Position numbers and translations under genes: made by a program. Shown piece by piece: positions 23,201 through 34,241 of a stretch of 64,000 nucleotides of DNA. The notes below the pieces were generated by a model. The model saw only the letters and a program-made list of their open reading frames with translations, did not search any database and had not been told where the DNA came from. Source of the DNA: Campanula takesimana. Lineage: Eukaryota; Streptophyta; Magnoliopsida; Asterales; Campanulaceae. The stretch's first letter is position 1, and each line of letters starts with the position of its first letter. The stretch covers positions 1,116,001-1,180,000 of the forward strand of contig JAOWBW010000251.1 in the NCBI GenBank assembly GCA_026119855.1, given 5' to 3'.

Positions 23201-25451
23201 TCGAGGCTCCAATGTCGCGCCTCTCTGCGCCTTGGACCTAGGCGCGCCAAGGCTGCCGCGCCTCTCTGCACCCGAGGCCTAGGCGCGCACCTAGGCGGGC
23301 TTTTAATAACTATGTTCACGACAGGGCCTATATTGGGCTTCTACATCAGGATCCAGTTTAGACTTATTTACACAACCCATGTGCTTCATAAATCTATTAA
23401 AACTCAGTGACTCATGTTGTCTTTTTCTTTGTATTCCAAATTACTACCAAAATCAGCAACAAGAGGTAGGCAACATGCATATGTTGGTATAGACTCCATG
23501 GTGTGAAACCGGATCCTGCTTTGGTCAAGTCAAGGAAGACAAATGATGCGAAACTGGATTGTTTTCACATAAAGGTCGAGTCACGTTCATTGGATGGATT
23601 CGTTAAGTATAGACGACAATGTGTTGCTAAGTGTGCTCCATATGATTACTACTTCATTCCGATCAATGACAAGGGATCACTTATTATAAAAATTAAGAGG
23701 ACTAAAGGATGGACATGGCATGTTCCTGTGGCTATAGATGCTGCAATACCAAGTACCAACAAAGGTATACATTTTTGTTTCACGTGGTTTACCTTATCAT
23801 GCTAAAAAACATGATAAATTGATGGTACGAGTACGAAAAACCTGATGGTATCCCACTCCAATATCTACCTCTGCCTTGGCGCCTAAATGTGACACAATTC
23901 ACTTGACTGAGATTGATGCGACCATCCATTGTGACACTTTTATATTTGCTATTCATCCATTATCCAGAACAATAACTGCTATTGTTTTGTGACTTATGTT
24001 CGAGTAAAGACTTCTGCTGTCAATGCATGCAAATGGTGAGTTCAAGAGTAAATAAATACCTTAGGTTCAAATAAGTCTAAGGTTGAGCGTTTCAATTTCT
24101 TGTCAAAATTGATTCTGGAGAAACATGAGGAGTTCCATGTACTTGAGATTAGTCAAATATATTCTCTTAAGTGGTACCCAGAAAGATGACAGAGCCTCTA
24201 TGGTTCTACAGGAGAAAGATATTCACATCTGGGATGACAAAGTATCTAGGGGTTACCTTAGGAGTGTTGGTTTGCATACAAGTTCGTCCATGTAATGGGT
24301 GATGCCTAGCCTGCTATTCACCAAAGCTTGGTGACTACACATTACAGTGATGAAGTTGAAAACAACAAAATACCCTTCAAAGAGTGGAATGAGATACATG
24401 TTGGAAGTAAGGAAGCGTGGGGACTTGGCATTCTGTGACAAAGACTTCAAAACAACATCTGGTTGTTATTCACAGTACATAATGTTAGGAATTTGGTTCA
24501 CCCAACCATATATGCAAGGTGCAGTCCTTGCCATCTTATGTGTGATCAACCAGATGCAACTCTCCGAAACTCAATGCAAGCGCAGCGTGTGTACTGGACT
24601 GTTCTTTGCTTGAAGTGGTGGGAATGTAATGATTCGGGATTTAATGGCAAATGGCCGTTAGTACATTTTGTTTTTCTGTTAGCAGTCATTATGCTTAGAA
24701 TTAGTTGTCCATCGTCGTTATGGAACTAGGGATTTGTTGTTGTTGAAATTATGTCTGCTTTGTCAGTTAGAAAATGTTACAAACAGTGAGTGAGAAAAAT
24801 CAATGACTGAATCTTCTACTATGTTCTCTCTTCTTTTTCTTCTTCACTGAATTCTGTCTTCTTCTCATTCTCTCCTAATCTGATCTCACTTCTTTCCTTT
24901 GTTATTTCAATTAATTTCTCAACTTTCACTCAAAGCTGCCCTAAAGCATTTCAAGATGATACTAATCCCTAGCAAGGTTCTAAAAAACGATAGGCGGTCG
25001 CTAGGCGCCGAAGCAGTGCCTAGCGCCTTGGCGGGTCTAGACGGAACATAGGCGGGGCTGAGAATTCAAAAATAGTTATAAAATCCTAGGCGGGACTTAG
25101 GCGTTTCATGAAAGACTAGCACCTAAGTGTAGGCCTAGGCGGCCTAGACGGACGTCTTTTAAGAAACTGATCCCTAGTAAAAAAAACTCGGGTCATAGCA
25201 TATTCAAAATCAAATTGCAGGTGAATATAGAAAGCGGAAGGAGGAGGAGGTTGGCTGACCTTGGAATAGTTCCAAGTGTTGGCGATGGAGAGAGGACCGT
25301 TACACTTGATGACGTTGTAGAGACCTTCAGCGATGGAAACAGCCTCCTGCTGGCTCACTTTAGGGTTTATCTTCCTCAAATTTGGTGCCCTTTCCCTTGA
25401 CATAAACCTCACGAATACTCTCCCTACTCCATTCCCACGACCCAACCACAT
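17763..25451 (-). CDS. Conserved-looking 140-residue basic protein, two exons, function unknown
   Basis: Exon 1 is 25260-25451 (64 codons, ATG at 25451). Exon 2 is 17763-17993 (76 codons plus TGA). The donor AAG|GTCAGC and acceptor TTACAG|GAA join in phase 0. The protein has an Arg-rich, acid-poor first 18 residues that could be a mitochondrial presequence. A central compact region follows (EAVSIAEGLYNVI, GPLSIANTW, then EAGVDGLNSKTHMKI, LKWMRGRKMLKL, VGSSKKFL), with the feel of a small winged-helix fold. The polar tail ends in KKKRKV, identical to the core of the classical SV40 nuclear import signal. The residue pattern looks conserved and I believe similar uncharacterised plant proteins exist, but I cannot name the family. 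A second start at Met17 is possible. The intron (17994-25259) is 7,266 bp and filled with transposons. Confidence 0.72.
18358..18533. mobile_element. Stowaway-type MITE in the large intron
   Basis: Ends CTCCCTCCTTCCC and GGGACGGAGGAGG are inverted and flanked by TA. Confidence 0.75.
18630..18805. mobile_element. Degenerate MITE
   Basis: ACTCCGTCACATAACATGTG at the left pairs loosely with AACTTGGGACGGA near 18805. The ends have decayed. Confidence 0.5.
18870..19905. other. Intron sequence with no recognised feature
   Basis: Pyrimidine-rich plus-strand stretch (about 19030-19300), then AT-rich sequence. Short open frames here have no recognisable product. It resembles the 5' leader of an unidentified transposon or an inserted gene fragment. 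Confidence 0.4.
19924..20197 (-). mobile_element. SINE-like retroposon ending in a TTG repeat
   Basis: Flanked by an exact 18-bp target duplication ATCACCACATTCAAGATT (19906-19923 and 20198-20215). On the minus strand it ends in (TTG)n preceded by GAAACAGCCTCTC, AAGGCTGCGTACA and CCCACC, the 3' body of TS-type plant SINEs. The 5' part (20060-20197) has no clear A or B box, so the head may be truncated or replaced. A 31-A run follows the right duplication. Confidence 0.75.
20607..21021. mobile_element. Non-autonomous TIR element with 9-bp target duplication
   Basis: Ends TATGTTACATGGACTCGGG and GAGTCCGAGTAACATA are inverted repeats. ACAGCAACC is duplicated at 20598-20606 and 21022-21030. The 9-bp duplication suggests a Mutator-like mover. 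The interior is rich in ACACGGGTACGG motifs. Confidence 0.75.
21549..21820. mobile_element. Stowaway-type MITE
   Basis: CTCCCTCCGTCCC at the left, GATGGAGGGAG at the right, TA on both sides. Confidence 0.75.
22153..22329. mobile_element. Stowaway-type MITE inside the hAT-like element
   Basis: CCCCCATCCCAAAATGAATA at the left pairs with TTTTGAGACGAAGGGAG at the right. The interior repeats GAACAAGAGCAAATAA three times. Confidence 0.6.
22380..23124. repeat. Solo LTR (745 bp)
   Basis: Begins TGTTGATAAG and ends TATCCTACA, with near-identical 5-bp flanks GTAAC (22375-22379) and GTATC (23125-23129). No internal region or partner LTR. It contains several TGCGGG/CCCGCA motifs and a TATATAAAG on the minus strand at 22561-22569, so the element probably read leftward. 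Confidence 0.65.
23500..24720 (+). pseudogene. Exon-like relic of an unidentified gene
   Basis: Open frame 23503-23766 ends at a plausible donor (AAAG|GTATAC). A second exon-like stretch at 24061-24188 starts after TTAG and reads FLSKLILEKHEEFHVLEIS. Further coding-looking sequence at 24290-24720 is broken by stops in every frame. The composition is protein-like, unlike the surrounding transposons. I do not recognise the product. It lies on the opposite strand inside another gene's intron, so it is probably a captured or decayed gene. Confidence 0.4.
24973..25169. mobile_element. hAT-type MITE
   Basis: 8-bp target duplication ATCCCTAG at 24965-24972 and 25170-25177. Ends CAAGGTTCTAAAAAACG and GACGTCTTTTAAGAAACTG are loosely inverted. 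The interior is built of CTAGGCGG/GCCTAGGC repeats. Confidence 0.7.
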
Positions 25452-25486
25452 CTTCGATCTTTCTAAGCGATCGATCGATCCCCACT

Positions 25487-25513
25487 CTTTTCTCTCTCTC
25501 TCTCTCTCTCTGA
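25487..25513. repeat. CT microsatellite in the 5' leader/promoter of the two-exon gene
   Basis: About a dozen TC dinucleotides lie 40-60 bp upstream of the ATG of the minus-strand gene, where pyrimidine/purine tracts are common in plant leaders. Confidence 0.6.
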
Positions 25514-25820
25514 TTGTAAGCCTACCTGACTACCTCTCACCGACTCACCCATCCATCCTCCAACCAACCTATGTATATCCCTCTCGTCGTTTGTTTAGGG
25601 CCCAATTTTGTTTTGGGCTCAACTTAGCTTTTTCTTTTTCTTTTTCTTTTTTTTAATCAATTTTTCCAAATGGTGAGATTAACTTACGTATGTTTTAAAT
25701 GTACTCCCTCCGTCTGGGAACACAAATAAAAAAAAAATAAAAAATAAGAGAGATAAATAATGGAATGAGGTGTTTGTGAGTATGAAAAATTAAATAGGAG
25801 AAAGAATGAGTTGGAGGAAT

Positions 25821-26393
25821 TGTAACGACCCAAACTTTCACATAATAAACAAATTCCATAAACTAGGGAAAATCCCAAACGTCAACATAAATTCAAAACC
25901 AACGTTACCATTCAACGGCTAGTTTACTTAACCATAATTCAAACAGTGCGGAAGCATAACTAATATTTAAATCCCAACGGCTAGTACAATCCACTAGCTC
26001 AACACAAAACAATTAATGTCTTAAACTCTTCAAAACCTTGGACTGCCCTTCCTTGCAATCCATCTAGATCCTTAGTCTTTACCTGGGAAAAATAATATAA
26101 GAAGGGGTGACCGAAAGAACGGAGCCAAACAATATATTTCAACGAAAGGCTAACATCAATAAGCTTTAACCATACTTATACAAAATACAGTTATCATATT
26201 CAAAGAATTATGGCCCTAGTACAAGTTCGTCAATTCCATAGTTTCATATATCACCTTTTCAGGGTGTCGAGAGACCTTACACCTCCTCACGGTGCTCCCT
26301 CATTAAGTTCGATCATGATCATTAAGCCACTTCGTCAAGCAGCGTTTACACCTAATTCTTTTCAATCAAATTAGACTATCTTAATTAGCCTTT
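25821..26393 (-). repeat. A left LTR, outer part
   Basis: Matches 41585-42220, with a 52-bp internal deletion relative to it. It continues at 34988 after element B. Confidence 0.9.
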
Positions 26394-26510
26394 TGTTGGG
26401 ATTGGAGTCCTAAACCTAAAGGGAAGCAGAGGGGGAAAAAGAGTCCAAGTCGTAGGAGTTGGTGGAGATCAAAAGAAGTTCAAAGCGGAGGAGGAATTCT
26501 AGGCGGAGGG

Positions 26511-27635
26511 TGTAACGACCCCAAAACCACCCTAATTTTCTTAACTTAAAATGGAACTTTTTTATGCATTTTATGTGTTAGAAAATATTTTATGACTTGC
26601 ATATATTATTTGAGCATATGTGGTAGTTAAAGTGTTAGTAGTAATTTTGTTAAAAGGAATAAATGAGTTAGTTGAAACTTTAGGGTCCAAAGTGTAACTT
26701 TAAAGTTCAGGGGCTTAATTGTTGAAAATGAAAGTAGAGGGACCAAAGTGAAAATTTTACAAAAATCCTTATATACTTATCCTCCCATTTCTCTCTTTCT
26801 CTGCGAAAAAGTCACCACACACACACACACACACTAAAATTACTCCTCTGGTTCATGAACATTCAAGTAAGTTTCATTATATTTTAATTTCTATCTTTTT
26901 ATTTACTTACCCGTTTTAAAAACTAATTATATAAAAATGATCAGGGCGTTGAGTAGATCATTTCTACCCGAACAAAACATATTTCTGTGATACTTTTTCC
27001 GGAAATAGGTAAGTTACTAATTCCCCTTAAATAGTAAAATTGTCATATATTTGCTATATGTGTGATATGTGGTGAAATTATTGTGAAAATAATTTATTTG
27101 TGATACTTGTTTATTTGGGACAAATGGAGTATAATTATACTGGGTAAGTGACTTGGTTTGTATGCAAAGGTATATATGGAGTATGTTTATATACCTGAGA
27201 ATGTTAGTATAAGTGTTTGAAAGTATACTCCTACTCGTGGGACGGTAAAATATTAACTTGAGTTAAATGTTAAATAAGTATATTATAAAAATTATACTAT
27301 TATTCGTGGGACGGGAGTTGAGTTTTCTTGTCTTTAAATGTTAGGATGGAAGTATATATAGGTACTCCTAAGATTTAGAACGAAAGGAGTGAAAATCGGA
27401 CCCCAAAACAGGGAGTTTGAATGTGTGCGGCCGAACATTTTATAAAATTGTCCGTTTTACGTTCAATCTTCCGGAGTCCATAACTTCTTCGTCCGGACTC
27501 CGTTTTGGACGTGTAAACTATCATTGGAAAGCTCTTTTCGAGTACTATGAAATGGTTCTATTGGCCGCATGGTTCCAGATCAGAATGGTTGTCTTTTTGT
27601 TGAGGTTTAAGATCAAGGTGTAGTCTCGGTCTAGT
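26511..27635 (+). repeat. C left LTR, truncated
   Basis: About 1,125 bp corresponding to the first 45% of the right LTR, with few differences. It contains a CA microsatellite (26813-26834). Confidence 0.88.
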
Positions 27636-27636
27636 T

Positions 27637-30030
27637 TAAAGAACACTTCATTCCCCGGGTAGATCAAGACAGGAAGGAAATAGAGTTTCTTAACTTGGAG
27701 CAAGGTTCTATGTCAGTGGCTCAGTATTCAGCTAAATTTTCAGAGCTGTCCAGGTATTGTACTCATTTAGTGGCAACTAAGGAGAGAAAAGCTACGAGGT
27801 TTGTGAAGGGATTGAGAACTGCGATTAGAACTCAACTAGTATCCCACAAGTTGCAAGATTTTCAAGATGCAGTTGATCGAGCCTACCAAGTGGAGCATGA
27901 TATTGAGGAACACAAGAAGAAAATGGAGTTGTTAGGTGTAGGGAGGCAAGGTAGGCAACAACAACAACGTGATGATAATAGAGGAAATCAAGGTGGATCT
28001 TCACAATTCAAATGGTCTTCTCAAGGACAGTCGGGTGATAGAAATCAAAGTAACACTTCAGGGAGTCAGAACAGAGGAGTCTGTAATTATTGTCAGAAAG
28101 AAGGGCATTCAGAAAAAGATGTTGGAAGAAGCAGGGCAAATGTTTGAATTGTGGTCAGTTGGGTCATTTTCGAAAGGATTGCCCTAGATTTAGAGTACAG
28201 GCATCGGGAAGTGCAGTTGGGTCTTCTCAGGGCCAGAAGAGGGATTCTTTAGGAAAGCCTAAGGTGCAGGGTCATGTCTTTGCCATTACTCAACAACAGG
28301 CTTCAGATTCCTCTAATGTGATAGGAGGTATTATTTATGTGTCTAGTTTGAGAGCACGTACACTTATAGACCCTGGTTCATCGCATTCTTATGTGTCTGT
28401 GCATTTTGCTTCTCGATTGCATTTGTCTTCTGAATCTCTACCTTATGTGTTAGAGGTGTCTACTCCTATAGGGGAGTGTTTGGTGACCAATGAGGTGTTA
28501 CATACTTGTGATGTGCGTATACGTGAGCATGTTTTACCTGCTGATTTAGTTATCTTACCATTATAAGATTTTGATATTATCTTAGGTATAGATTGTTTGG
28601 GTAAATATCATGCATCTGTAGATTGTGCTGTAAAGGTGGTTACATTTTCTATCCCTGATGTTCTTAAATTTACTTTTGAAACTGTTCCCTGGGGTAGAGA
28701 GATTCGTATTATTTCTTATGTGAAGGCTAGGAGGTTATTGAATCGTGGTTGTGTGGGATTCTTGGCCAGTGTTCTTGATACTACTAAAGGGTTGCATGAA
28801 ATAGAGGATATGCCTATTGTTAAAGAATTTCCTGATGTGTTTTCTACTGAGTACTCTATGCCTCCTGACCGGGAAATCGAGTTCTGTATTGACTTACTTC
28901 CAGGTACAGCTCCTATATCTGAGGCACCTTACAGAATGGCTCTAGTTGTTTTCATGGATATGATGAATCGGGTTTTCAAACCTTATCTTGATACCTTTGT
29001 GGTTGTCTTTATCGGTAATATCATTGTTTATTCTAAATCTTGAGAGGAACATGAACAATATTTGCGAATGGTTTCGTCTGGGCTCCGAGGGAAGCCGTTA
29101 TTTGTGAAATTTTCTGGGTTTAGCGGAGTATTATCGAAGATTTATTGAGGGGTTTTTCAAGACTGCTACACCATTCACTTAGTGGACTTAAAAGAATGTA
29201 CCATATATGTGGGATGAAAAATGTCAAGTCAGTTTTGAGGAATCAAAGAAGAGATTGACCACTGTACTGATTCTTGCGTTACCTAATGGGAATGATGGTT
29301 ATTTACAGTGATGCTTCGAGGAAGTCAACTTCTTGTGAACAGAACTATCCGACCCATGACATGGAACTTGTTGCGATTGTTTTTGCGTTACATAAGTGGA
29401 AACATTATCTTTATGAAACAATGTTTGAGATTTTTACAAATCGACAGCGTAGATGAATGGAACTTTTGAAGGATTATGATTGCACCACCTCTTATTATCT
29501 GGGCAAGGCAAACATGGTTGTAGATACTATTAGTCAGAAATCTTACATAGTTTCGAGGATGGTCCGAGGGTAGAAGATGTTAGAGGACGTACGGGACTGG
29601 TGTCTACATGAATTGAGACATGGGGTGATAATTGCGAATATTCGGGATTTAAAAGATGCTCAACAGAATGATCTCGTGTTGAGAAAGATAGTGGATAAAC
29701 CAAAGATAGAAAAGTTGAAGATATTTCTTTTAGTCTTGAAGGAGTATTAACTTATAGAGGGCAGTTATGTGTACCAACATTGATGGAATTAAACGTCAAA
29801 TTCTTGATGAGGATTACGAGTTCAAGTATATTACTTATCCCGAGAGTACCAAGATGTATCATAATTTGAAGCAGCATTTCTAGTGGAATAATATGAAATG
29901 GGGAATAGTGGATTACGTATCAAGTGTTTGATTTATCAACAGGTTAAAGCTGAACATCAAAGACTTGCAAGTTTACTTCAACTTCTAAAGATACTTGAAT
30001 GGAAATACCTTTGGTTATTTGATTCGTGTG
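27637..30030 (+). pseudogene. C gag-pol remnant
   Basis: The gag core (27695-28090) is followed by a first zinc knuckle with a frameshift near 28120 and a second intact CCHC knuckle (GKCLNCGQLGHFRKDC). Protease LIDPGSSHSY is at about 28360, and a stop at 28564-28566. The reverse transcriptase has lost the segment between the APYRMA and FMD.MNR motifs, and its catalytic FIDD is changed to FIGN. RNase H (YSDAS, THDMELVAIVFALHKW) and integrase zinc-finger fragments follow, full of stops. It cannot produce active enzyme. Confidence 0.88.
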
Positions 30031-30078
30031 GTAAGTAACCCTAAAATTCGGGACGAATTTTCTTTAAGGGGGAGTGAT

Positions 30079-32615
30079 TGTAACGACCCTAAAACCACCC
30101 TAATTTTCTTAACTTAAAATGGAACTTTTTTATGCATTTTATGTGTTAGAAAATATTTTATGACTTGCATATATTATTTGAGCATATGTGGTAGTTAAAG
30201 TGTTAGTAGTAATTTTGTTAAAAGGAATAAATGAGTTAGTTGAAACTTTAGGGTCCAAAGTGTAACTTTAAAGTTCAGGGGCTTAATTGTTGAAAATGAA
30301 AGTAGAGGGACCAAAGTGAAAATTTTACAAAAATCCTTATATACTTATCCTCCCATTTCTCTCTTTCTCTGCGAAAGTCACCACACACACACACTAAAAT
30401 TACTCCCTCTGGTTCATGAACATTCAAGTAAGTTTCATCCTATTTTAATTTCTATCTTTTTATTTACTTACCCGTTTTAAAAACTAATTATATAACAATG
30501 ATCAGGGCGTTGAGTAGGTCATTTCTACCCGAACAAAACATATTTCTGCGATAATTTTTCCGGAAATAGGTAAGTTACTAATTCCCGTTAAATAGTAAAA
30601 TGGTCATATATTTGCTATATGTGTGATATGCGGTGAAATTATTGTGAAAAGAATTTATTTGTGATACTTGTTTATTTGGGAAAAAATGAGTATAATTATA
30701 CTGGGTAAGTGACTTGGTTTGTATGCAAATGTATATATGGAGTATGTTTATATACCTGAGAATGTTAGTATAAGTGTTTGAAAGTATACTCCTACTCGTG
30801 GGACGGTAAAATATTAACTTGAGTTAAATGTTAAATAAGTATATTATAAAAATTATACTATTATTCGTGGGACGGGAGTTGAGTTTTCTTGTCTTTAAAT
30901 GTTAGGATGGAAGTATATATAGGTACTCCTAAGATTTAGAACGAAATGAGTGAAAATCGGACCCCAAAACAGGGAGTTTGAATGTGTGCGGCCGAACATT
31001 TTATAAAATTGACCGTTTTACGTTCAATCTTCCGGAGTCCATAACTTCTTCGTCCGGACTCCGTTTTGGACGTGTAAACTATCGTTGGAAATATCTTTTC
31101 GAGTACTATGAAATGGTTCTATTGGCTGCATGGTTCCAGATCAGAATGGTTGTCTTTTTGTTGAGATTTAAGATCAAGGTGTAATCTCAGTCTAGGTTCC
31201 GTAGTACTATTCTAGTTGACTTAGTTGGGCACCGTGGAACACTCTAGTGTTTGTTAATAGTTCCTTTGTGAACAAATGATTTGGGATGTGGAATTTAACT
31301 AAGTATTAAATGGGTATTATGGAACATCCTTTTGATGTGTTTTGGATTAATTGTGAATGGGTGCAAGCTTGTGAGGTGACTTAATGTCATTAATAAAGGA
31401 TTGTGTTGTGACCTAATGTCAATGTTGTGAACTCTTTTATGGGTAACGTGTTTGCATCTTTGATGTGTTTGGCTTGGTTCCTTATTTTAGAATCATTGCC
31501 CTGGTTGTTGTTGTTTAGCAAGTATTTAATACTGTGCTCTCGTGTAAAGTCCAGCTGGTCTTGTGTTGTTGAGTCGGGCAGTGGGAAAATTATAGGGGTA
31601 CAAGTTAAGTTCCCTATAAGGTTTTCCATTTGTACCTTGAGTCGGGCAGTGGGAGAATTATAGTGGCACATAAGCCAAGTTCACTATAAGGTTGTCCACT
31701 GGTACCTTTATCCTTAGTCCAGATTGGCCTTGGATGGGATGAACTCGCTCCCTTGCGTGAGCATTTAGGGGTATGACTTTGTGTCATTTTCTCCCGCTAT
31801 TGTTGTTGTTGTGTTATATGGTTCCGAAACCTGCTTCAGCTATTGATGCTGCCCCGTTATTACTTTGGTTCTATTGGTTATGGTTTGGTTTTCGGGATCC
31901 CGGCTTCAGCTATTTATGCTGCTCAGATGGTTTTCTCAACTGGTTTTCTCAGATGGTATTCTCAGATGGTTATGTTACTTCGGTAAACCTTGGCTTGGTA
32001 TTCTCGTAGGAGTGTTTACTCCTACACTATGTGTTGTATGATGAGTTGGTCGTTATTTCCAACCGGTATGGGACGGTTGGCGATAGGGAGCGTCTCATGT
32101 TATGTGCTATATGCTATATGATTATTTGTTGATATTGTTTTTTTATGATTATCATATCAGCATGTAACGTAGTTGCATTTTAGTAGCTTACTGAGATTCA
32201 TTCTCACCCCTTATTTGTTTACTGTTTTAGATAAAAGCAAGTCCAGGGGATAGGACACTTTGGCACGGGAGGACGTTGAAAGTAGTAAGAGATGGGTTTT
32301 GTTTTGTCAAGGTTACATTACATAAATGTATAACCTTTTGGGTAGAGTTTCCTTGACTTCATCGTCTTGTAACACCTATATTTTGGATAATGTTGGTGTG
32401 AGTACATTTGTATAAAGGTTTGTAAGCCTTCGGGCTAAATAGTTTCGTTTGTGAAAGTTTGTTTGAAAGTCAATGGAAGTCTTTGAACTTCAAGTGTGGA
32501 TTTGTTAAACTTTATGAAAGTATATTTCGAAAAATTTTCTAAAGGTGTTTTATAACGTCTTCCAATCGTGTCCCGAGCGTGGGGCCAAGTAGGACCACGG
32601 GTCTGGGGCGCGACA
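30079..32615 (+). repeat. C right LTR
   Basis: 2,537 bp, starting TGTAACGACC and ending GGGGCGCGACA. A four-palindrome array like that of F was not found; only one TGTGCGGCCGAACA-like site occurs (near 30984). Confidence 0.88.
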
Positions 32616-32622
32616 GAGGGGG

Positions 32623-32730
32623 CAGGCGGGCGCCTGGGTGTGCCCAAGCGGGCGCTCCTCCAGGCAGTAAGTTAGGCTGGGTGGGAATTGTAATTCAAGC
32701 GGGCGCTTGGTAAGGGGGCGAGCGGGCGCT
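32623..32730 (+). promoter_or_regulatory. Four-motif array in B left LTR
   Basis: AGGCGGGCGCCT-type motifs start at 32623, 32645, 32696 and 32719, a spacing of 22/51/23 bp. The TATA box TATATAAG is at 32809-32816, about 79 bp downstream. Confidence 0.75.
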
Positions 32731-33252
32731 TGGTCAGTCGGCCAGAATGATTTGTTTCCTATTTTGATGCAATCTCTACCAAATCGACTTATAGCTTCCT
32801 TGTACTGCTATATAAGCATTAGTTCGTACAGAATATTGCGTACCCCAAAAAAAGGAGAAAGTTAGGATATCAAGGAGAGCCACAAAATAGTGTCTAGGAG
32901 GGGGCCGGGGGCCTAGGAGAGCCATGGGGGCGATCCTACAACCCGGCCATGACCGTGTTGTTTGTGTGTTCTTGGGGAGGTGAGATAATATATATGAGAG
33001 ATTGCTCATGGAGAGTTACTATGCTAGATCTGTGTGAGTGCATATGTAAAGTTGTAATCCTTCATATATTATTATAGTGATATCATGGCTTGGGGCCTCC
33101 GGATGTAGCCACGTGGGGGTGGTGAACCGGGTTAACAAATCATGGTGTTCTTGTTCTTTCATACTTTATTCATGTGTTGAATATTTTCTCCTACGGTGAT
33201 GACTGCTAGTATGGGCTAGTGGATGCGGTGATCCCCCCAATTCTCCAACAAC

Positions 33253-33265
33253 TGGTATCAGAGCC
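33253..33265 (+). promoter_or_regulatory. B primer-binding site (initiator-Met tRNA)
   Basis: TGGTATCAGAGCC lies two bases after the left LTR. Confidence 0.88.
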
Positions 33266-34241
33266 TTGATTCGAGATCTAGGGGAGATCCAAGGTGAAGA
33301 AAAGCGACAACAGATTTCGTGCATTGCAGATTCTTCGTGTGGAAGATGTGCAGGATCTGAGAGCTTCTAGGGTTTATGGTTGAAGCAAGACACGTGCCAA
33401 ATAGGTCAACGATCGTGCGGAAGATCAGAAAGTCCGAAAAGTTCGTTTGTTTCTTATGAGATCTGCAGAAATTCGAGGTGGAATTTGGAGATGCAGAGAT
33501 CGGATCTGGAGGTGTTTAAGGGATTTTGGGGCAGTCAAGGAGGTTGGAGAAAATATGAAAGAAAGGAGATTGCATCAGGCACTTGCGTAAGCAACCGACG
33601 GTGCAAAGGTGAGTGGTATAAGCCGGTTTGACCACGTGAGAAGATGAGGACTTCTCGCAAACTACGGATAGGGGTAAGGAGGATGTTGTACTCTACCTAC
33701 AACATCAACTTCATTCAGGGTGGGAGCAAGAGGCTTGGAGACCGGCCTATTGGTGTAAAACGAAGAGACATCAATGAACGGTGTGTTAGGGGGGAGAGTG
33801 ACTCAAAAGTTGCAACGCATTGGGAGTTAAGAGGCCCTAACAGAGAGCGAGAAAAGACCACAAGAAAATAATACAAGAAGCAAGGTGTGTCCGAGTTTCA
33901 TGGGGAGCATTGCAAGGGGAGTGGATCTAGGAGGGAGAAAGCGAAGTTAGTCTTGCAAATAAATCAAGGTAGAAGTTGATTTGGGGAGGCAAGAAGGATC
34001 TAACACGGAGAGGTTGAAGCGTCGCTTGGTTTCAACTCGCCTTATTATTTGGGCGTGGAGGCTCATGGTGGAGGAACATGGAGGCTCAACATGGTGTAAT
34101 GGTGGAGCGTGGAGGCCTATCATCAACACAATGGATAAGCTTAGTGCACGGTGTTACAATATTCAAAGGAGGTCATCTTCGTGGTTGGAGTTTGACGGGG
34201 ACGATTACTATGCTTATGGGTTTAGTCTCCAGGTGGGAGAT
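33266..34241 (+). other. B internal region without usable coding capacity
   Basis: Short open frames only. The stretch around 33680-33800 (ATGTTGTACTCTACCTACAA, GGAGCAAGAGGC, GACCGGCCTATTGG) matches the end of the gag-protease frame and following leader of element D. So do later pieces (TGGTTTCAACTCGCCTTA). The gag body is gone. The last 15 bases, including CAGGTGGGAGA, form the purine tract. Confidence 0.75.

Larger units (their letters stand above)
22006..23314. mobile_element. hAT-like TIR element carrying a MITE and a solo LTR
   Basis: Starts CATAGTTATTAAAGGC and ends GCTTTTAATAACTATG, with an 8-bp target duplication TTCACGAC at 21998-22005 and 23315-23322. Its own sequence is only about 390 bp of GGCGC/CCTAGGCG-rich repeats. 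The rest is an inserted Stowaway MITE (22153-22329) and a solo LTR (22380-23124). Confidence 0.75.
26511..32615 (+). mobile_element. Element C: internally deleted Tekay-type chromovirus
   Basis: Target duplication GAGGG at 26506-26510 and 32616-32620. The right LTR is complete (30079-32615, 2,537 bp). The left LTR stops near 27635, where the sequence jumps directly into gag. The lost segment therefore includes the rest of that LTR, the primer site and the gag start. The polyprotein is further deleted and mutated. A purine tract AAGGGGGAGTGAT precedes the right LTR. Confidence 0.9.
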
